A stretch of DNA of 39,819 nt from an uncultured Clostridia bacterium (lineage in GTDB: Bacteria; Bacillota; Clostridia; TANB77; CAG-508), in contig CANQTX010000018.1 in the NCBI GenBank assembly GCA_947626885.1, forward strand, positions 1 through 39,819, read 5' to 3'. Positions within the stretch are counted from its first letter, which is position 1. Every line of letters starts with the position of its first letter. Shown here one piece after another: positions 1 through 9,013 of the stretch. The notes beneath the pieces are model-generated. The model was not told the origin of the DNA and did not search any database. It saw only the letters and a program-made list of their open reading frames with translations. The translations under genes and the position numbers were made by a program.

Positions 1-1
1 G

Positions 2-490
2 AATTATATATGTAAAGATATACTACAAGATAAAGCAAAAAAGAACATAACAAATTCAACAGAATGGGGAAATTACTATAATAATACAACTACAAACTAT
101 GCAAAGATAAGTGGTTTATGGGCAAGTCATTCATATCCTGAAGAAGGGTGGAAAATAGTAAGTAATTATACAAGAGGACCAGTTGACATAACAAAGGTCC
201 CTCAAAATAAAGGAGACTATCGATTAGAATTAGCAACTGGATCAAGTGAAGATTTCAAAGCGTATAACATATATGATATGGCAGGAAATATGTGGGAATG
301 GACAACAGAAACTACAACAGTAACTGCCGGAACAAATGGAGAAACCACAAATCACACATACGCTGTTCCTCGTGGTGGTAGCTTCGCTGACTATGGCTCT
401 GCTAGTCCAGTAGTTCATTCTCATGGTTTCGATTACGTAACGGTCTGCGCTGTCAGCGTCGGTTTCCGTCTTGTGCTTTATGTAAAGTAG
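2..490 (+). CDS. C-terminal part of FGE-sulfatase (SUMF1)/C-type-lectin-fold protein, 5' end outside window
   Basis: Frame open from nt 2 to TAG at 488-490: ...NIYDMAGNMWEWTTE...AVPRGGSFADYGSASPVVHSHGFDYVTVCAVSVGFRLVLYVK*. GNMWEW, RGGSF and GFR are the usual FGE/CLec landmarks. Confidence 0.8.
   Translation, partial: NYICKDILQDKAKKNITNSTEWGNYYNNTTTNYAKISGLWASHSYPEEGWKIVSNYTRGPVDITKVPQNKGDYRLELATGSSEDFKAYNIYDMAGNMWEWTTETTTVTAGTNGETTNHTYAVPRGGSFADYGSASPVVHSHGFDYVTVCAVSVGFRLVLYVK
371..487 (+). other. Putative DGR variable region (VR)
   Basis: 32 of 39 codons end in C/T; nt 362-478 contain about 13 A in 117 nt and about 52% GC, against a strongly A-rich AT-rich background; lies at the C-terminus of a CLec/FGE fold. 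Confidence 0.65.
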
Positions 491-735
491 CACTGATACC
501 TGTAAAAAATAAGAATAGAGGATAAATATGGCTTATGAAGTAAAAGAAAAGGAATGACTATTGATTTGAATATGTATGATAATGTAGCAGATGATACTTA
601 TAGCAGATGTGACATAGGAGATATGATTTGGGCTTATGGAAAAATAGGGAAAAATATGAAGATAGAAATTTTACATATAGAAGTGATACAAAAACAGGAA
701 AGAAAAAAATGAAATAATGTCATTCCTTTCAAAAT

Positions 736-1677
736 TTATACACGTAATTGTTTAATTTGTTTTACTTCCTTATTTAATTGATCAATATGCTTTTTTCGTG
801 TATTGTAAGCTTGTTTTAATTCTTCTAATATTTGTGGGCATTTTTCAGGATCTTCACTAGCATATAAGAAACCTTGTACATATGCCTTATAATATTCTCT
901 ATTATCATCACTATGAGCAGAAACCATTTTATGATAGTACTTCATAGCTTCTTCAATTCTTTTAATTTCTGATTTTAAAAATTTTAAGTAATCGATTCTC
1001 GCAGCAATTTCATATTCTGTATCATCAATTACAACTTGGAATAAAGCTTTTACGATTTTCTTATCAATTTTTCCTACACCAATATGAGGTAATTTTTTTA
1101 TACCATCAGAAAGACTTTCAGGAGCAGAAGGTTTTGTATGCTCAATAATGATTTTTAGCGCTTCTACTATACCAATATGTGTTTTGTATTGACGCTTTGC
1201 TGTGATAGCTTCAAATTCATCAGCTACTCTAATAATTTGAGCTTCATAAGGAATTTTGTTACCTTTTACACCATTAGGATAACCACTTCCATCAAGAGAT
1301 TCATGATGATATAGAGTTCCTGCTGCATAAGGACGTAATTTTGGGTCTTCCATACACATTTTATAACCAATAGTTGTATGTGTTTTCATAATTTCATATT
1401 CTTCGTCTGTCAACTTAGAAGGTTTTTGCAATACAGTGGGAGGAATAAATATTTTTCCAATATCATGAATATAAGCACAAGTAGTACAATATACGGTAAA
1501 TCCCTTACTCATATGTAAATTCTCACATAATCTACATGTAATATTAGCAACATTTTCAGAATGACGTCTAGTAAAAGCATCTAAGCCATCTAGCATTTTT
1601 AATTGATAGCGAATGGTATCATTCAAATTATAAGATTTTATTGTAGTACTATTATAAAAATCAAATTTTTCTTGCAT
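736..1677 (-). CDS. HD-GYP domain protein (putative cyclic-di-GMP phosphodiesterase)
   Basis: HDIGK...HHESLDGSGYP...RVADEFEAIT motifs. Start placed at MQEKFDF, preceded by GAGGA on the minus strand, rather than the longer ORF start at 1764. Confidence 0.88.
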   Translation of the reverse strand: MQEKFDFYNSTTIKSYNLNDTIRYQLKMLDGLDAFTRRHSENVANITCRLCENLHMSKGFTVYCTTCAYIHDIGKIFIPPTVLQKPSKLTDEEYEIMKTHTTIGYKMCMEDPKLRPYAAGTLYHHESLDGSGYPNGVKGNKIPYEAQIIRVADEFEAITAKRQYKTHIGIVEALKIIIEHTKPSAPESLSDGIKKLPHIGVGKIDKKIVKALFQVVIDDTEYEIAARIDYLKFLKSEIKRIEEAMKYYHKMVSAHSDDNREYYKAYVQGFLYASEDPEKCPQILEELKQAYNTRKKHIDQLNKEVKQIKQLRV

Positions 1678-1828
1678 AAATATATCCTCATTTTCTAAAA
1701 TATAGCTTTTATTTATTTTATATCTTGTTATACAAATGGTCAAGTCAAACAGTATAGAAATCATTAAAAATTTATGATATTGATTTTACAAAAAGGAAAA
1801 GAATTGTTTAATTATTCTTTTTAATGCG

Positions 1829-1857
1829 TTGACTTTTCTAATATCTCATTATAAAAT
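1829..1857 (+). promoter_or_regulatory. Sigma-A-like promoter of smc
   Basis: TTGACT-17 nt-TAAAAT. Confidence 0.55.
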
Positions 1858-1905
1858 AAGAAAAAGCAGATAGGTTCTGCATTCATAGATAAAAGGGAAT
1901 AAGAA

Positions 1906-4900
1906 ATGTATTTAAAAAGATTAGAAATGTATGGATTTAAGTCTTTTGCTGATAAAACAGTATTAGATTTTATGCCAGGAATTACAACTGTTATTGGACC
2001 AAATGGATCTGGGAAAAGTAATATATCAGATTGTATCCGTTGGGTATTAGGAGAACAAAGTATAAAGTCATTAAGAGGAGCAAAATCTGAAGATATTATT
2101 TTTGCAGGAACACAAAATAGAAAGTCTCTAGGATTTGCAGAGGCTTCTTTAATAATAGATAATTCAGATGGAAAGTTACCTATTGAATATAATGAAGTAA
2201 TTGTAACAAGAAGAATTTATCGTAGTGGAGAATCCGGATATTTTATTAATAAAACACCGTGTAGATTAAAAGATATATTAGAATTGTTTATGGATACTGG
2301 TATTGGAAGAGATGGATACTCAATTATAGGACAGGGTAAAATTGATGAAATTTTAAGTAATAAATCAGAAGATAGAAGACATATATTTGACGAAGCGGCT
2401 GGAATTGTAAAGTATAGAACCAGAAAAGAGGAATCTGAAAAGAAACTAGAACAAACAAAAGTAAATTTGTTAAGAATTAATGATATTATTGCAGAAATTG
2501 AGGCCAATATTGGTTCTTTAAAAACGCAATCAGAAAAAGCAAAAAAGTTTTTATCGTTGAGAGAAGCATTAAAAAATGTAGAGATAGGTTTATTTTTATA
2601 TAATATAGAAGATAATAAAGCAAAAATAGAAGAAATTAAAGAAAATATCAATATTTTTGAAACGCAAAAAGTAAAAGAAGAAGAACGATTTGCCAATAAA
2701 CAGGAAGAAAAAGAAGCCTTAAAGTCTGATATCGATGCTTTATTAGTGGAAATTGAAAAAACACAAAATTTTAGTTTGGAAGGAAATCAAAAAAAGGAAC
2801 AATTTAATAGTGACATTCATATTCATACAGAAAGGATAGCCAATAATAAAGATAATTATGAAAGATATGCTTTAGAAATAAAAGAATTAGAAGATAGAAA
2901 TTTAGTATTGGAAGAAGAGAAACATCAAAAATTACAAAAGAAAACAAACTTGTCAAGTAACAAAGAAAAATTTGAGAAAGAATTAGCTGAAAAAGAAAAA
3001 GCATTGGCAGAATACACAAAGACGTTGTCAGATAAAGAGAAAGAAATAGAAAATGAAAAAATAAAGGTACAAAATAATATTGATGCAAAATATGAAATAA
3101 TTGCAGAAATGAACACACAAAAAGCAAATTTAGAGAATTTTAATAAAAGAGAAATAACATTAGAAAAAGAAATACAAGAAATGATTGCAGAAATAGATCA
3201 AACCAGAATACAAAAAGAATCGATAGCCAAACAATTTTATGAAATGGAAAAAAATAGAAATACATTGCTTAAATATATAGAAGATATACGTTTAAAAAAA
3301 GATAAAAGCACAGAAACAATAAAAGATTTTGAAACAAGGTTACATGGATATCAATCAGAATATAGAATTAAAGAAGCAAAACATAGATTTTTAGTAGAAA
3401 CCGAACAAGAAAAAGAAGGGTATACGAAAAGTGTAAAATCTTTATTAAATGTGCTTGAAAAAAATGATAGCTTGGGTAAAGGGGTCCATGGCGTATTAGC
3501 TAATTTAATATCTACTGCTAAAGAATATGAAATGGCAATTGAAATGGCCTTAGGCGGAGCTATTCAAAATATTGTTACAGATTCAGAACAAGAAGCAAAA
3601 AAATTAGTAAACTATTTAAGAGAGAATCATTTGGGAAGAGCATCTTTCTTACCAATAACTTCGGTAAAAGGAAAAAAAGTAACATCTATCAATAGCAGAG
3701 GCACTACTGGTGTGATAGGTATTGCTTCAGATTTAGTAAGTTATGACAAAAAATATGAGGGCATTATTTTAAATTTATTAGGCAGAACGGTTATTGTAGC
3801 AGATATTGATGTAGCAGTGAAACTAGCAAAACAAAATGCGTATCAATTTAAAATTGTTACATTGAAGGGAGATGTGATTAATCCATCTGGTGTTATTAGT
3901 GGCGGTTCTGTAACGAATAAATCTGTGAGTATTTTAGGTAGAACTAAAGAAATTAAAGCATTAGCCAAAGAATTATCTCAAATCCAGTTAAAAATAGATC
4001 ATTTACAAAAAGAAAAGATAGATTATGAAAAAAGTATTGCTACCATGTTAGAAGAGTTTGAAACAAAACAAAAGGAATTACAAGCATTAGAAATTGTATA
4101 TGCTACGGAGAAGCAAAAAAAGGATACAATAGAAATAGAAATCGAAAAGTTAGAAACCAAACTAGCAAAATTAAGAGAAAATATAGTAATATTAAAACAA
4201 GAAAAGCAACAAAATATAACTAAACAAGAAGAATTAAATGCTAAAATTACAGCAATAGACGAGGAAAATATAAGTTTCAATCGTATAATTGATGAATTTA
4301 TTAATGCTAATCAAAATAAGCAAAAAGATATAGATGATTTAAATTTGGATATTACTAATTTAAAAATTTCTGTTTCTTCTTTTGATGAAAGTGAGAATTC
4401 TATAGATGAGATGATGGAAAGAATTGAGGCTGATATACAAAACAATATTAAAAATATCCATGAAAAAAAAGAAATGAGGGAAAAAATTCTTGCTGATAAC
4501 GAAGTATTGACACAAAAAATAGAGGTAATGAAACAAAATATGCATACATTAGAAGAAGAAATTGCAAATAGCTCTGGAAAAGTAGATAGTCTAAAGCAAG
4601 AAAGAGTTGTAAAGAATGAAAAATTAAATAATTTGGAAAAAGAATTAGAAGAAGAAACAAAAAGAATAGATGATATACGTAATCAGATGACAAAATTGGA
4701 ATTCAAAAAATCTAAAGTAGAATTAGAATTAGATCAAGTGATTAATAAAATGTGGGATGAGTACGCATTAACACCCAATACGGTACAGGGAATTGAAAAA
4801 GTTTCACATCCTATAGAAGTACAAAAGCAGGTTGTTACGATAAGAGGTCAAATACGTGAATTAGGAAATGTTAATGTAGATGCTATCAAAGAATATCAGA

Positions 4901-5454
4901 CTATGAAAGAACGATATGACTTTATGAGTGAGCAAAGGTTAGATTTAGAAGAGGCAAGCAATAAGTTAAAAAAAGTGATTGTAGCAATGACAGAAACCAT
5001 GAAAAAGAAATTTGCTGATCAGTTTCAACAGATTAACAAGAATTTTGGAAATGTATTTGTAGAATTGTTTGGTGGTGGAAAGGCAGAGCTAAAATTAGTT
5101 GATGAGAATAATATTTTAGAAAGTGGTATTGAAATAGAAGTCCAGCCACCTGGAAAAAAATTGCAGAATATGATGTTATTATCTGGAGGAGAGAAAGCTT
5201 TTACGGCAATTGCTTTACTATTTGCTATTTTGCAAATGAATCCAGCACCATTTTGCGTGCTAGATGAAATTGAGGCTGCACTAGATGACGTTAATGTTTA
5301 TCGATTTGCCGAATATTTGAAGAAGTTTACGGTAGGAACACAATTCTTGGTTATTACGCACAGAAAAGGTACGATGGAAGTAGCAGATACAGTTTATGGT
5401 ATTACTATGGAAGAAAAAGGCATTAGCAAGTTGTTATCTATGAAATTAAAATAA
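1906..5454 (+). CDS. smc: Chromosome segregation protein SMC
   Basis: Walker A GPNGSGKSN, coiled coils, hinge (GVHGVLANLI...GGAIQNIVTD), signature LLSGGEKAFTAIALLFAI and Walker B FCVLDEIEAALDD. Confidence 0.98.
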   Translation: MYLKRLEMYGFKSFADKTVLDFMPGITTVIGPNGSGKSNISDCIRWVLGEQSIKSLRGAKSEDIIFAGTQNRKSLGFAEASLIIDNSDGKLPIEYNEVIVTRRIYRSGESGYFINKTPCRLKDILELFMDTGIGRDGYSIIGQGKIDEILSNKSEDRRHIFDEAAGIVKYRTRKEESEKKLEQTKVNLLRINDIIAEIEANIGSLKTQSEKAKKFLSLREALKNVEIGLFLYNIEDNKAKIEEIKENINIFETQKVKEEERFANKQEEKEALKSDIDALLVEIEKTQNFSLEGNQKKEQFNSDIHIHTERIANNKDNYERYALEIKELEDRNLVLEEEKHQKLQKKTNLSSNKEKFEKELAEKEKALAEYTKTLSDKEKEIENEKIKVQNNIDAKYEIIAEMNTQKANLENFNKREITLEKEIQEMIAEIDQTRIQKESIAKQFYEMEKNRNTLLKYIEDIRLKKDKSTETIKDFETRLHGYQSEYRIKEAKHRFLVETEQEKEGYTKSVKSLLNVLEKNDSLGKGVHGVLANLISTAKEYEMAIEMALGGAIQNIVTDSEQEAKKLVNYLRENHLGRASFLPITSVKGKKVTSINSRGTTGVIGIASDLVSYDKKYEGIILNLLGRTVIVADIDVAVKLAKQNAYQFKIVTLKGDVINPSGVISGGSVTNKSVSILGRTKEIKALAKELSQIQLKIDHLQKEKIDYEKSIATMLEEFETKQKELQALEIVYATEKQKKDTIEIEIEKLETKLAKLRENIVILKQEKQQNITKQEELNAKITAIDEENISFNRIIDEFINANQNKQKDIDDLNLDITNLKISVSSFDESENSIDEMMERIEADIQNNIKNIHEKKEMREKILADNEVLTQKIEVMKQNMHTLEEEIANSSGKVDSLKQERVVKNEKLNNLEKELEEETKRIDDIRNQMTKLEFKKSKVELELDQVINKMWDEYALTPNTVQGIEKVSHPIEVQKQVVTIRGQIRELGNVNVDAIKEYQTMKERYDFMSEQRLDLEEASNKLKKVIVAMTETMKKKFADQFQQINKNFGNVFVELFGGGKAELKLVDENNILESGIEIEVQPPGKKLQNMMLLSGGEKAFTAIALLFAILQMNPAPFCVLDEIEAALDDVNVYRFAEYLKKFTVGTQFLVITHRKGTMEVADTVYGITMEEKGISKLLSMKLK

Positions 5455-5631
5455 AAATATGTTTTGAAACAATTGCTATTTATTGTGTAGATCCTGAATT
5501 TAATGCATAGAAATAAAGAGGAAAAAGGAGAAAAAGAGAGAATATAAAAGATTTGGTAAAATATAACAAATTTTAAAACGTATATTTTGGAATAATTAAG
5601 ATTAAAATACTTATATAACCAAATACCTTTA

Positions 5632-5660
5632 TTGAATTTGATATTAATTTATGGTATAAT
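5632..5660 (+). promoter_or_regulatory. Sigma-A-like promoter of M23 peptidase gene
   Basis: TTGAAT-17 nt-TATAAT. Confidence 0.55.
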
Positions 5661-5783
5661 AATGTTTAGTGACACATTCAAAAAAGCTTAAAAGGAGAGT
5701 GAATATATATTTTAAAAAAATGGGTTATATACTATACAAAAGAAGCGTTTAAAACCCTAAAAGTTATTCTAATAGGAACAGCT

Positions 5784-6746
5784 ATGATACTACTTATTGT
5801 ATGCATAAAATATAAACCTGCTTACGAAGTCACTTTAGCAGGTGAAATATTAGGATATGTGAAAGATAAAAATTATATTGAAACCAAATTGAATAAATTT
5901 ATCAATGACACCAATAATAATATTGCTTTTAGAGAAATATCAGAAAATCCAGTATATGCATTAAAATTTATTAATAAAGATAAAAAAACAGAAGAAAAAT
6001 CTGTTATGTTGGCGATTGAAAATGCTACGACAACTACTTACAGAAATTTCGCAGTTACCGCAGATGGAGAACAAAAAGCGGTAGTTCATTCAGAAACAGA
6101 AGCAGAGGATATTATTAACCAAATAAAAGAAGGTTTAGATGGAACAGTGGATTTAAAATTGGGTATAACAGAAATTTATACAACCAATGATGAAACTGTT
6201 TCAGAAGCAGAGGCCATGAATACGCTAAATGAATTAAAAACAGTGAAAGTAGCTGCGTATCAAGAAGAAAAGGCACAAAAAGAAAAAGAAGAAAAACGAA
6301 AAGCCGCTGCAGCAAAAGCAAAAAGTTTTGCTACAACAACAACCGTAGCAGCTTCTGGTAGTATTTCTGGCATATCACTTGCTATACCAGTAAATGGTAC
6401 TATTTCTTCTAGGTTTGGTGTAAGAAGTTCTTCAAGATCTTCAGCACATACGGGCTTAGATATTGCTGCTTCAGCCGGAACAGGAGTAAGAGCAATCGCG
6501 CCTGGAACGATAACATATGCGGGATATAAGGGTTCTTATGGCAATTTAGTAATTGTTAGTCATGGTAATGGTATCGAATCATATTATGCACACTGTAGTG
6601 CAATATATGTATCTGTGGGACAGAATATCGATTCTAATACAACGATTTCGGCTGTTGGTTCTACAGGAAATTCAACAGGTCCACATTTACATTTAGAAAT
6701 ACGAGTAAATGGTACACCAGTGAACCCACAAGATTATTTATATTAA
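5784..6746 (+). CDS. M23 family metallopeptidase with N-terminal membrane anchor
   Basis: C-terminal LytM/peptidase_M23: SRFGVRS...HTGLDIAASAGTGVRAIAPGTI...GNSTGPHLHLEIRVNG. True start may lie upstream (in-frame open to 5703). Confidence 0.9.
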   Translation: MILLIVCIKYKPAYEVTLAGEILGYVKDKNYIETKLNKFINDTNNNIAFREISENPVYALKFINKDKKTEEKSVMLAIENATTTTYRNFAVTADGEQKAVVHSETEAEDIINQIKEGLDGTVDLKLGITEIYTTNDETVSEAEAMNTLNELKTVKVAAYQEEKAQKEKEEKRKAAAAKAKSFATTTTVAASGSISGISLAIPVNGTISSRFGVRSSSRSSAHTGLDIAASAGTGVRAIAPGTITYAGYKGSYGNLVIVSHGNGIESYYAHCSAIYVSVGQNIDSNTTISAVGSTGNSTGPHLHLEIRVNGTPVNPQDYLY

Positions 6747-6780
6747 GATAGGGTTTATAAAAAAACTGAATAAAAGAAAA

Positions 6781-6820
6781 AAGAATGATGAAATCAAATT
6801 ATTAATATCATTCTTTTTTT
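6781..6820 (+). terminator. Rho-independent terminator after M23 gene
   Basis: AAGAATGAT - 17 nt loop - ATCATTCTT followed by T-tract. Confidence 0.7.
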
Positions 6821-6941
6821 GTTTTTATTTAGATATTGAAAAAATTTGCAAAATGATATACACTAAATATGAATTTATCAGAGAAAAAATAGAAGGAGCA
6901 TATGTTATAAAAAAACAACATTTTATAGCATAAAAAGGATA

Positions 6942-8975
6942 ATGAAAAAAAAGAGAAATATGATAGTGATTTTAATCATAGTAGTGTTATTTATTGTTGG
7001 TATCGTTGTATATAGTAAGTATAGTAAAAAAATAGATGAAAAAAATCAAAAAGACACTATCCTTACCTTTTTTTCCTATATAAATGAGAAAAAATATGAA
7101 GATATGTACGAAATGTTATCAAAGACTGCAAAAGAAAGTTTTTCAAAGGAAGATTTTATAACACGTAATAAGAATATTTATGAAGGTATTGATGCTACAG
7201 ATTTAAACATTGATATAGATGAAGTCATAGATACAGAAAAGGGAAAAGAAGTATCTTATCATGAGAAATTTTTTACGGCAGCAGGTGAAGTCTCTTTCTC
7301 TAATGTAGCAACACTAATTCGTGAAGACAGAACATATAAAATTGATTGGAATTCAAAATTAATATTTCCAGAGTTGAAAGAAGAATACAAAGTGAAAATT
7401 TTTACACTTAAAGCAAAAAGAGGTAGTATTAAAGATAGAAATGGCAATGTTTTAGCCTATGATGGAGAAATTTCTTCTGTGGGAATTGTTCCAGGAAAAT
7501 TAGGTGAGAATAGAGATGACAATATTCAAAAGATAGCAGAAATTTTAAATATATCTGTAGAACAAATTAATCATGCATTATCTGCTTCTTATGTAAAAGA
7601 GGATACATTTGTGCCAATTAAGAAAATTGCTAAAACTTCAGAAACAAAGAATCAATTACTAGATATACCGGGCATTATGATCTCTAATGCAGATGGTAGA
7701 GTATATCCTTTAGGAGAAGAGGCTGCTCATTTGATTGGTTATATTCAGACAATTAATGCAGAAGAATTAGAGAAAAATACAGGAAAAGGTTATACATCAA
7801 CTAGTTTGATAGGAAAATCAGGATTAGAACTTGTATATGAAGATAGACTAAAGGGAATAGATGGCACAGAAATTCATATTGAAGATGCTAATGGTGACGA
7901 AGTGACAGAAATTTTAAAACAAGAAAAACAAGATGGAGAAGATATTACACTAACCATTGATGCAGAATTACAAAAACAATTTTATCAGCAAATAAAAGAG
8001 GATAAAGGCTTTTTTGTTATTATGCAACCAGAAACAGGAGAGATATTAGCACTAGTTAGTACACCATCCTATAATTCGAATGATTTTATATTAGGAATGT
8101 CTACAGAGCAATGGGATAATTTAAATAATGATACGAATCAACCTTTATATAATCGATTTAAGCAAAGTTATTGTCCTGGTTCAACATTTAAACCTATTAC
8201 AGCTGCCATTGGACTAACGGAAAATGTCATTGATGAAACAACAACATTAGATTATACAGGTACAAGCTGGCAACAAGATGAAAGCTGGGGGGATTATTAT
8301 ATTACAACCTTAACGGCTTATAATGGCAAGAAAAATGTAGAAAATGCTTTAATTCATTCTGATAATATCTTTTTCTCTCAGTTAGCTCTAAAAATTGGAA
8401 AAGATAAAATGAAAGAAAATTTAAATCAAATAGGCTTTAATGAAACACTAGATTTTACGATAGGTTTAAAAAAGTCACAATATTTAAATGAAGGAAAAGA
8501 TTTTAGTCATGTAGCTTTAGCCAATACAGGTTATGGACAAGGAGATGTTTTAGTAAATCCTATTCATATGGCATCTATTTATTCAGCTTTTGTAAATCAT
8601 GGTAATATGATAAAACCATATCTGGAATACCAAGAAGGGAAAGTAGATATTTGGAAAGAGCAAGTATTTTCAACGGAAGCAATAGACATTATACAAAATG
8701 CGTTATTACAAGTAGTAGAGTCTCCAGAAGGAACAGCACATGATGCAAAGATACAGGGGTTGACAATGATAGGTAAAACGGGAACGGCAGAACTAAAAAA
8801 GTCAAAAGATGACACAGAAAGTGGAACATTAGGCTGGTTTAATTGTATAACTATGAATCGACCACAAGGAAATTTATTAATACTAGGCATGGTGGAAAAT
8901 AGTCAAAATAATAGTAGTGGAGGAAGTCATTATGTTATTTCTAAAATAAAATCAGTTTTATCAAATATGCAATAG
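6942..8975 (+). CDS. Class B penicillin-binding protein (MecA_N/NTF2-like, PBP dimer, transpeptidase)
   Basis: N-terminal TM, NTF2-like region, PBP dimer region, catalytic STFK, SDN, KTGTAE motifs. Confidence 0.93.
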   Translation: MKKKRNMIVILIIVVLFIVGIVVYSKYSKKIDEKNQKDTILTFFSYINEKKYEDMYEMLSKTAKESFSKEDFITRNKNIYEGIDATDLNIDIDEVIDTEKGKEVSYHEKFFTAAGEVSFSNVATLIREDRTYKIDWNSKLIFPELKEEYKVKIFTLKAKRGSIKDRNGNVLAYDGEISSVGIVPGKLGENRDDNIQKIAEILNISVEQINHALSASYVKEDTFVPIKKIAKTSETKNQLLDIPGIMISNADGRVYPLGEEAAHLIGYIQTINAEELEKNTGKGYTSTSLIGKSGLELVYEDRLKGIDGTEIHIEDANGDEVTEILKQEKQDGEDITLTIDAELQKQFYQQIKEDKGFFVIMQPETGEILALVSTPSYNSNDFILGMSTEQWDNLNNDTNQPLYNRFKQSYCPGSTFKPITAAIGLTENVIDETTTLDYTGTSWQQDESWGDYYITTLTAYNGKKNVENALIHSDNIFFSQLALKIGKDKMKENLNQIGFNETLDFTIGLKKSQYLNEGKDFSHVALANTGYGQGDVLVNPIHMASIYSAFVNHGNMIKPYLEYQEGKVDIWKEQVFSTEAIDIIQNALLQVVESPEGTAHDAKIQGLTMIGKTGTAELKKSKDDTESGTLGWFNCITMNRPQGNLLILGMVENSQNNSSGGSHYVISKIKSVLSNMQ

Positions 8976-9013
8976 AAAAAGATAGATAGAATGGTTTTAT
9001 CATGGAGTTGTAT

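Noticed and set aside
242-493. 83-aa minus-strand ORF over the variable region
   Set aside because: Antisense shadow created by the low-A, NNY-rich sense codons; sense frame carries clear FGE/CLec motifs.
2217-4693. Several minus-strand ORFs inside smc
   Set aside because: Low-complexity hydrophobic shadows of the coiled-coil coding strand; no RBS or homology.
1780-5460. smc outside the common rnc-smc-ftsY cluster
   Set aside because: Gene order varies among Clostridia; not strong enough to report as unusual.
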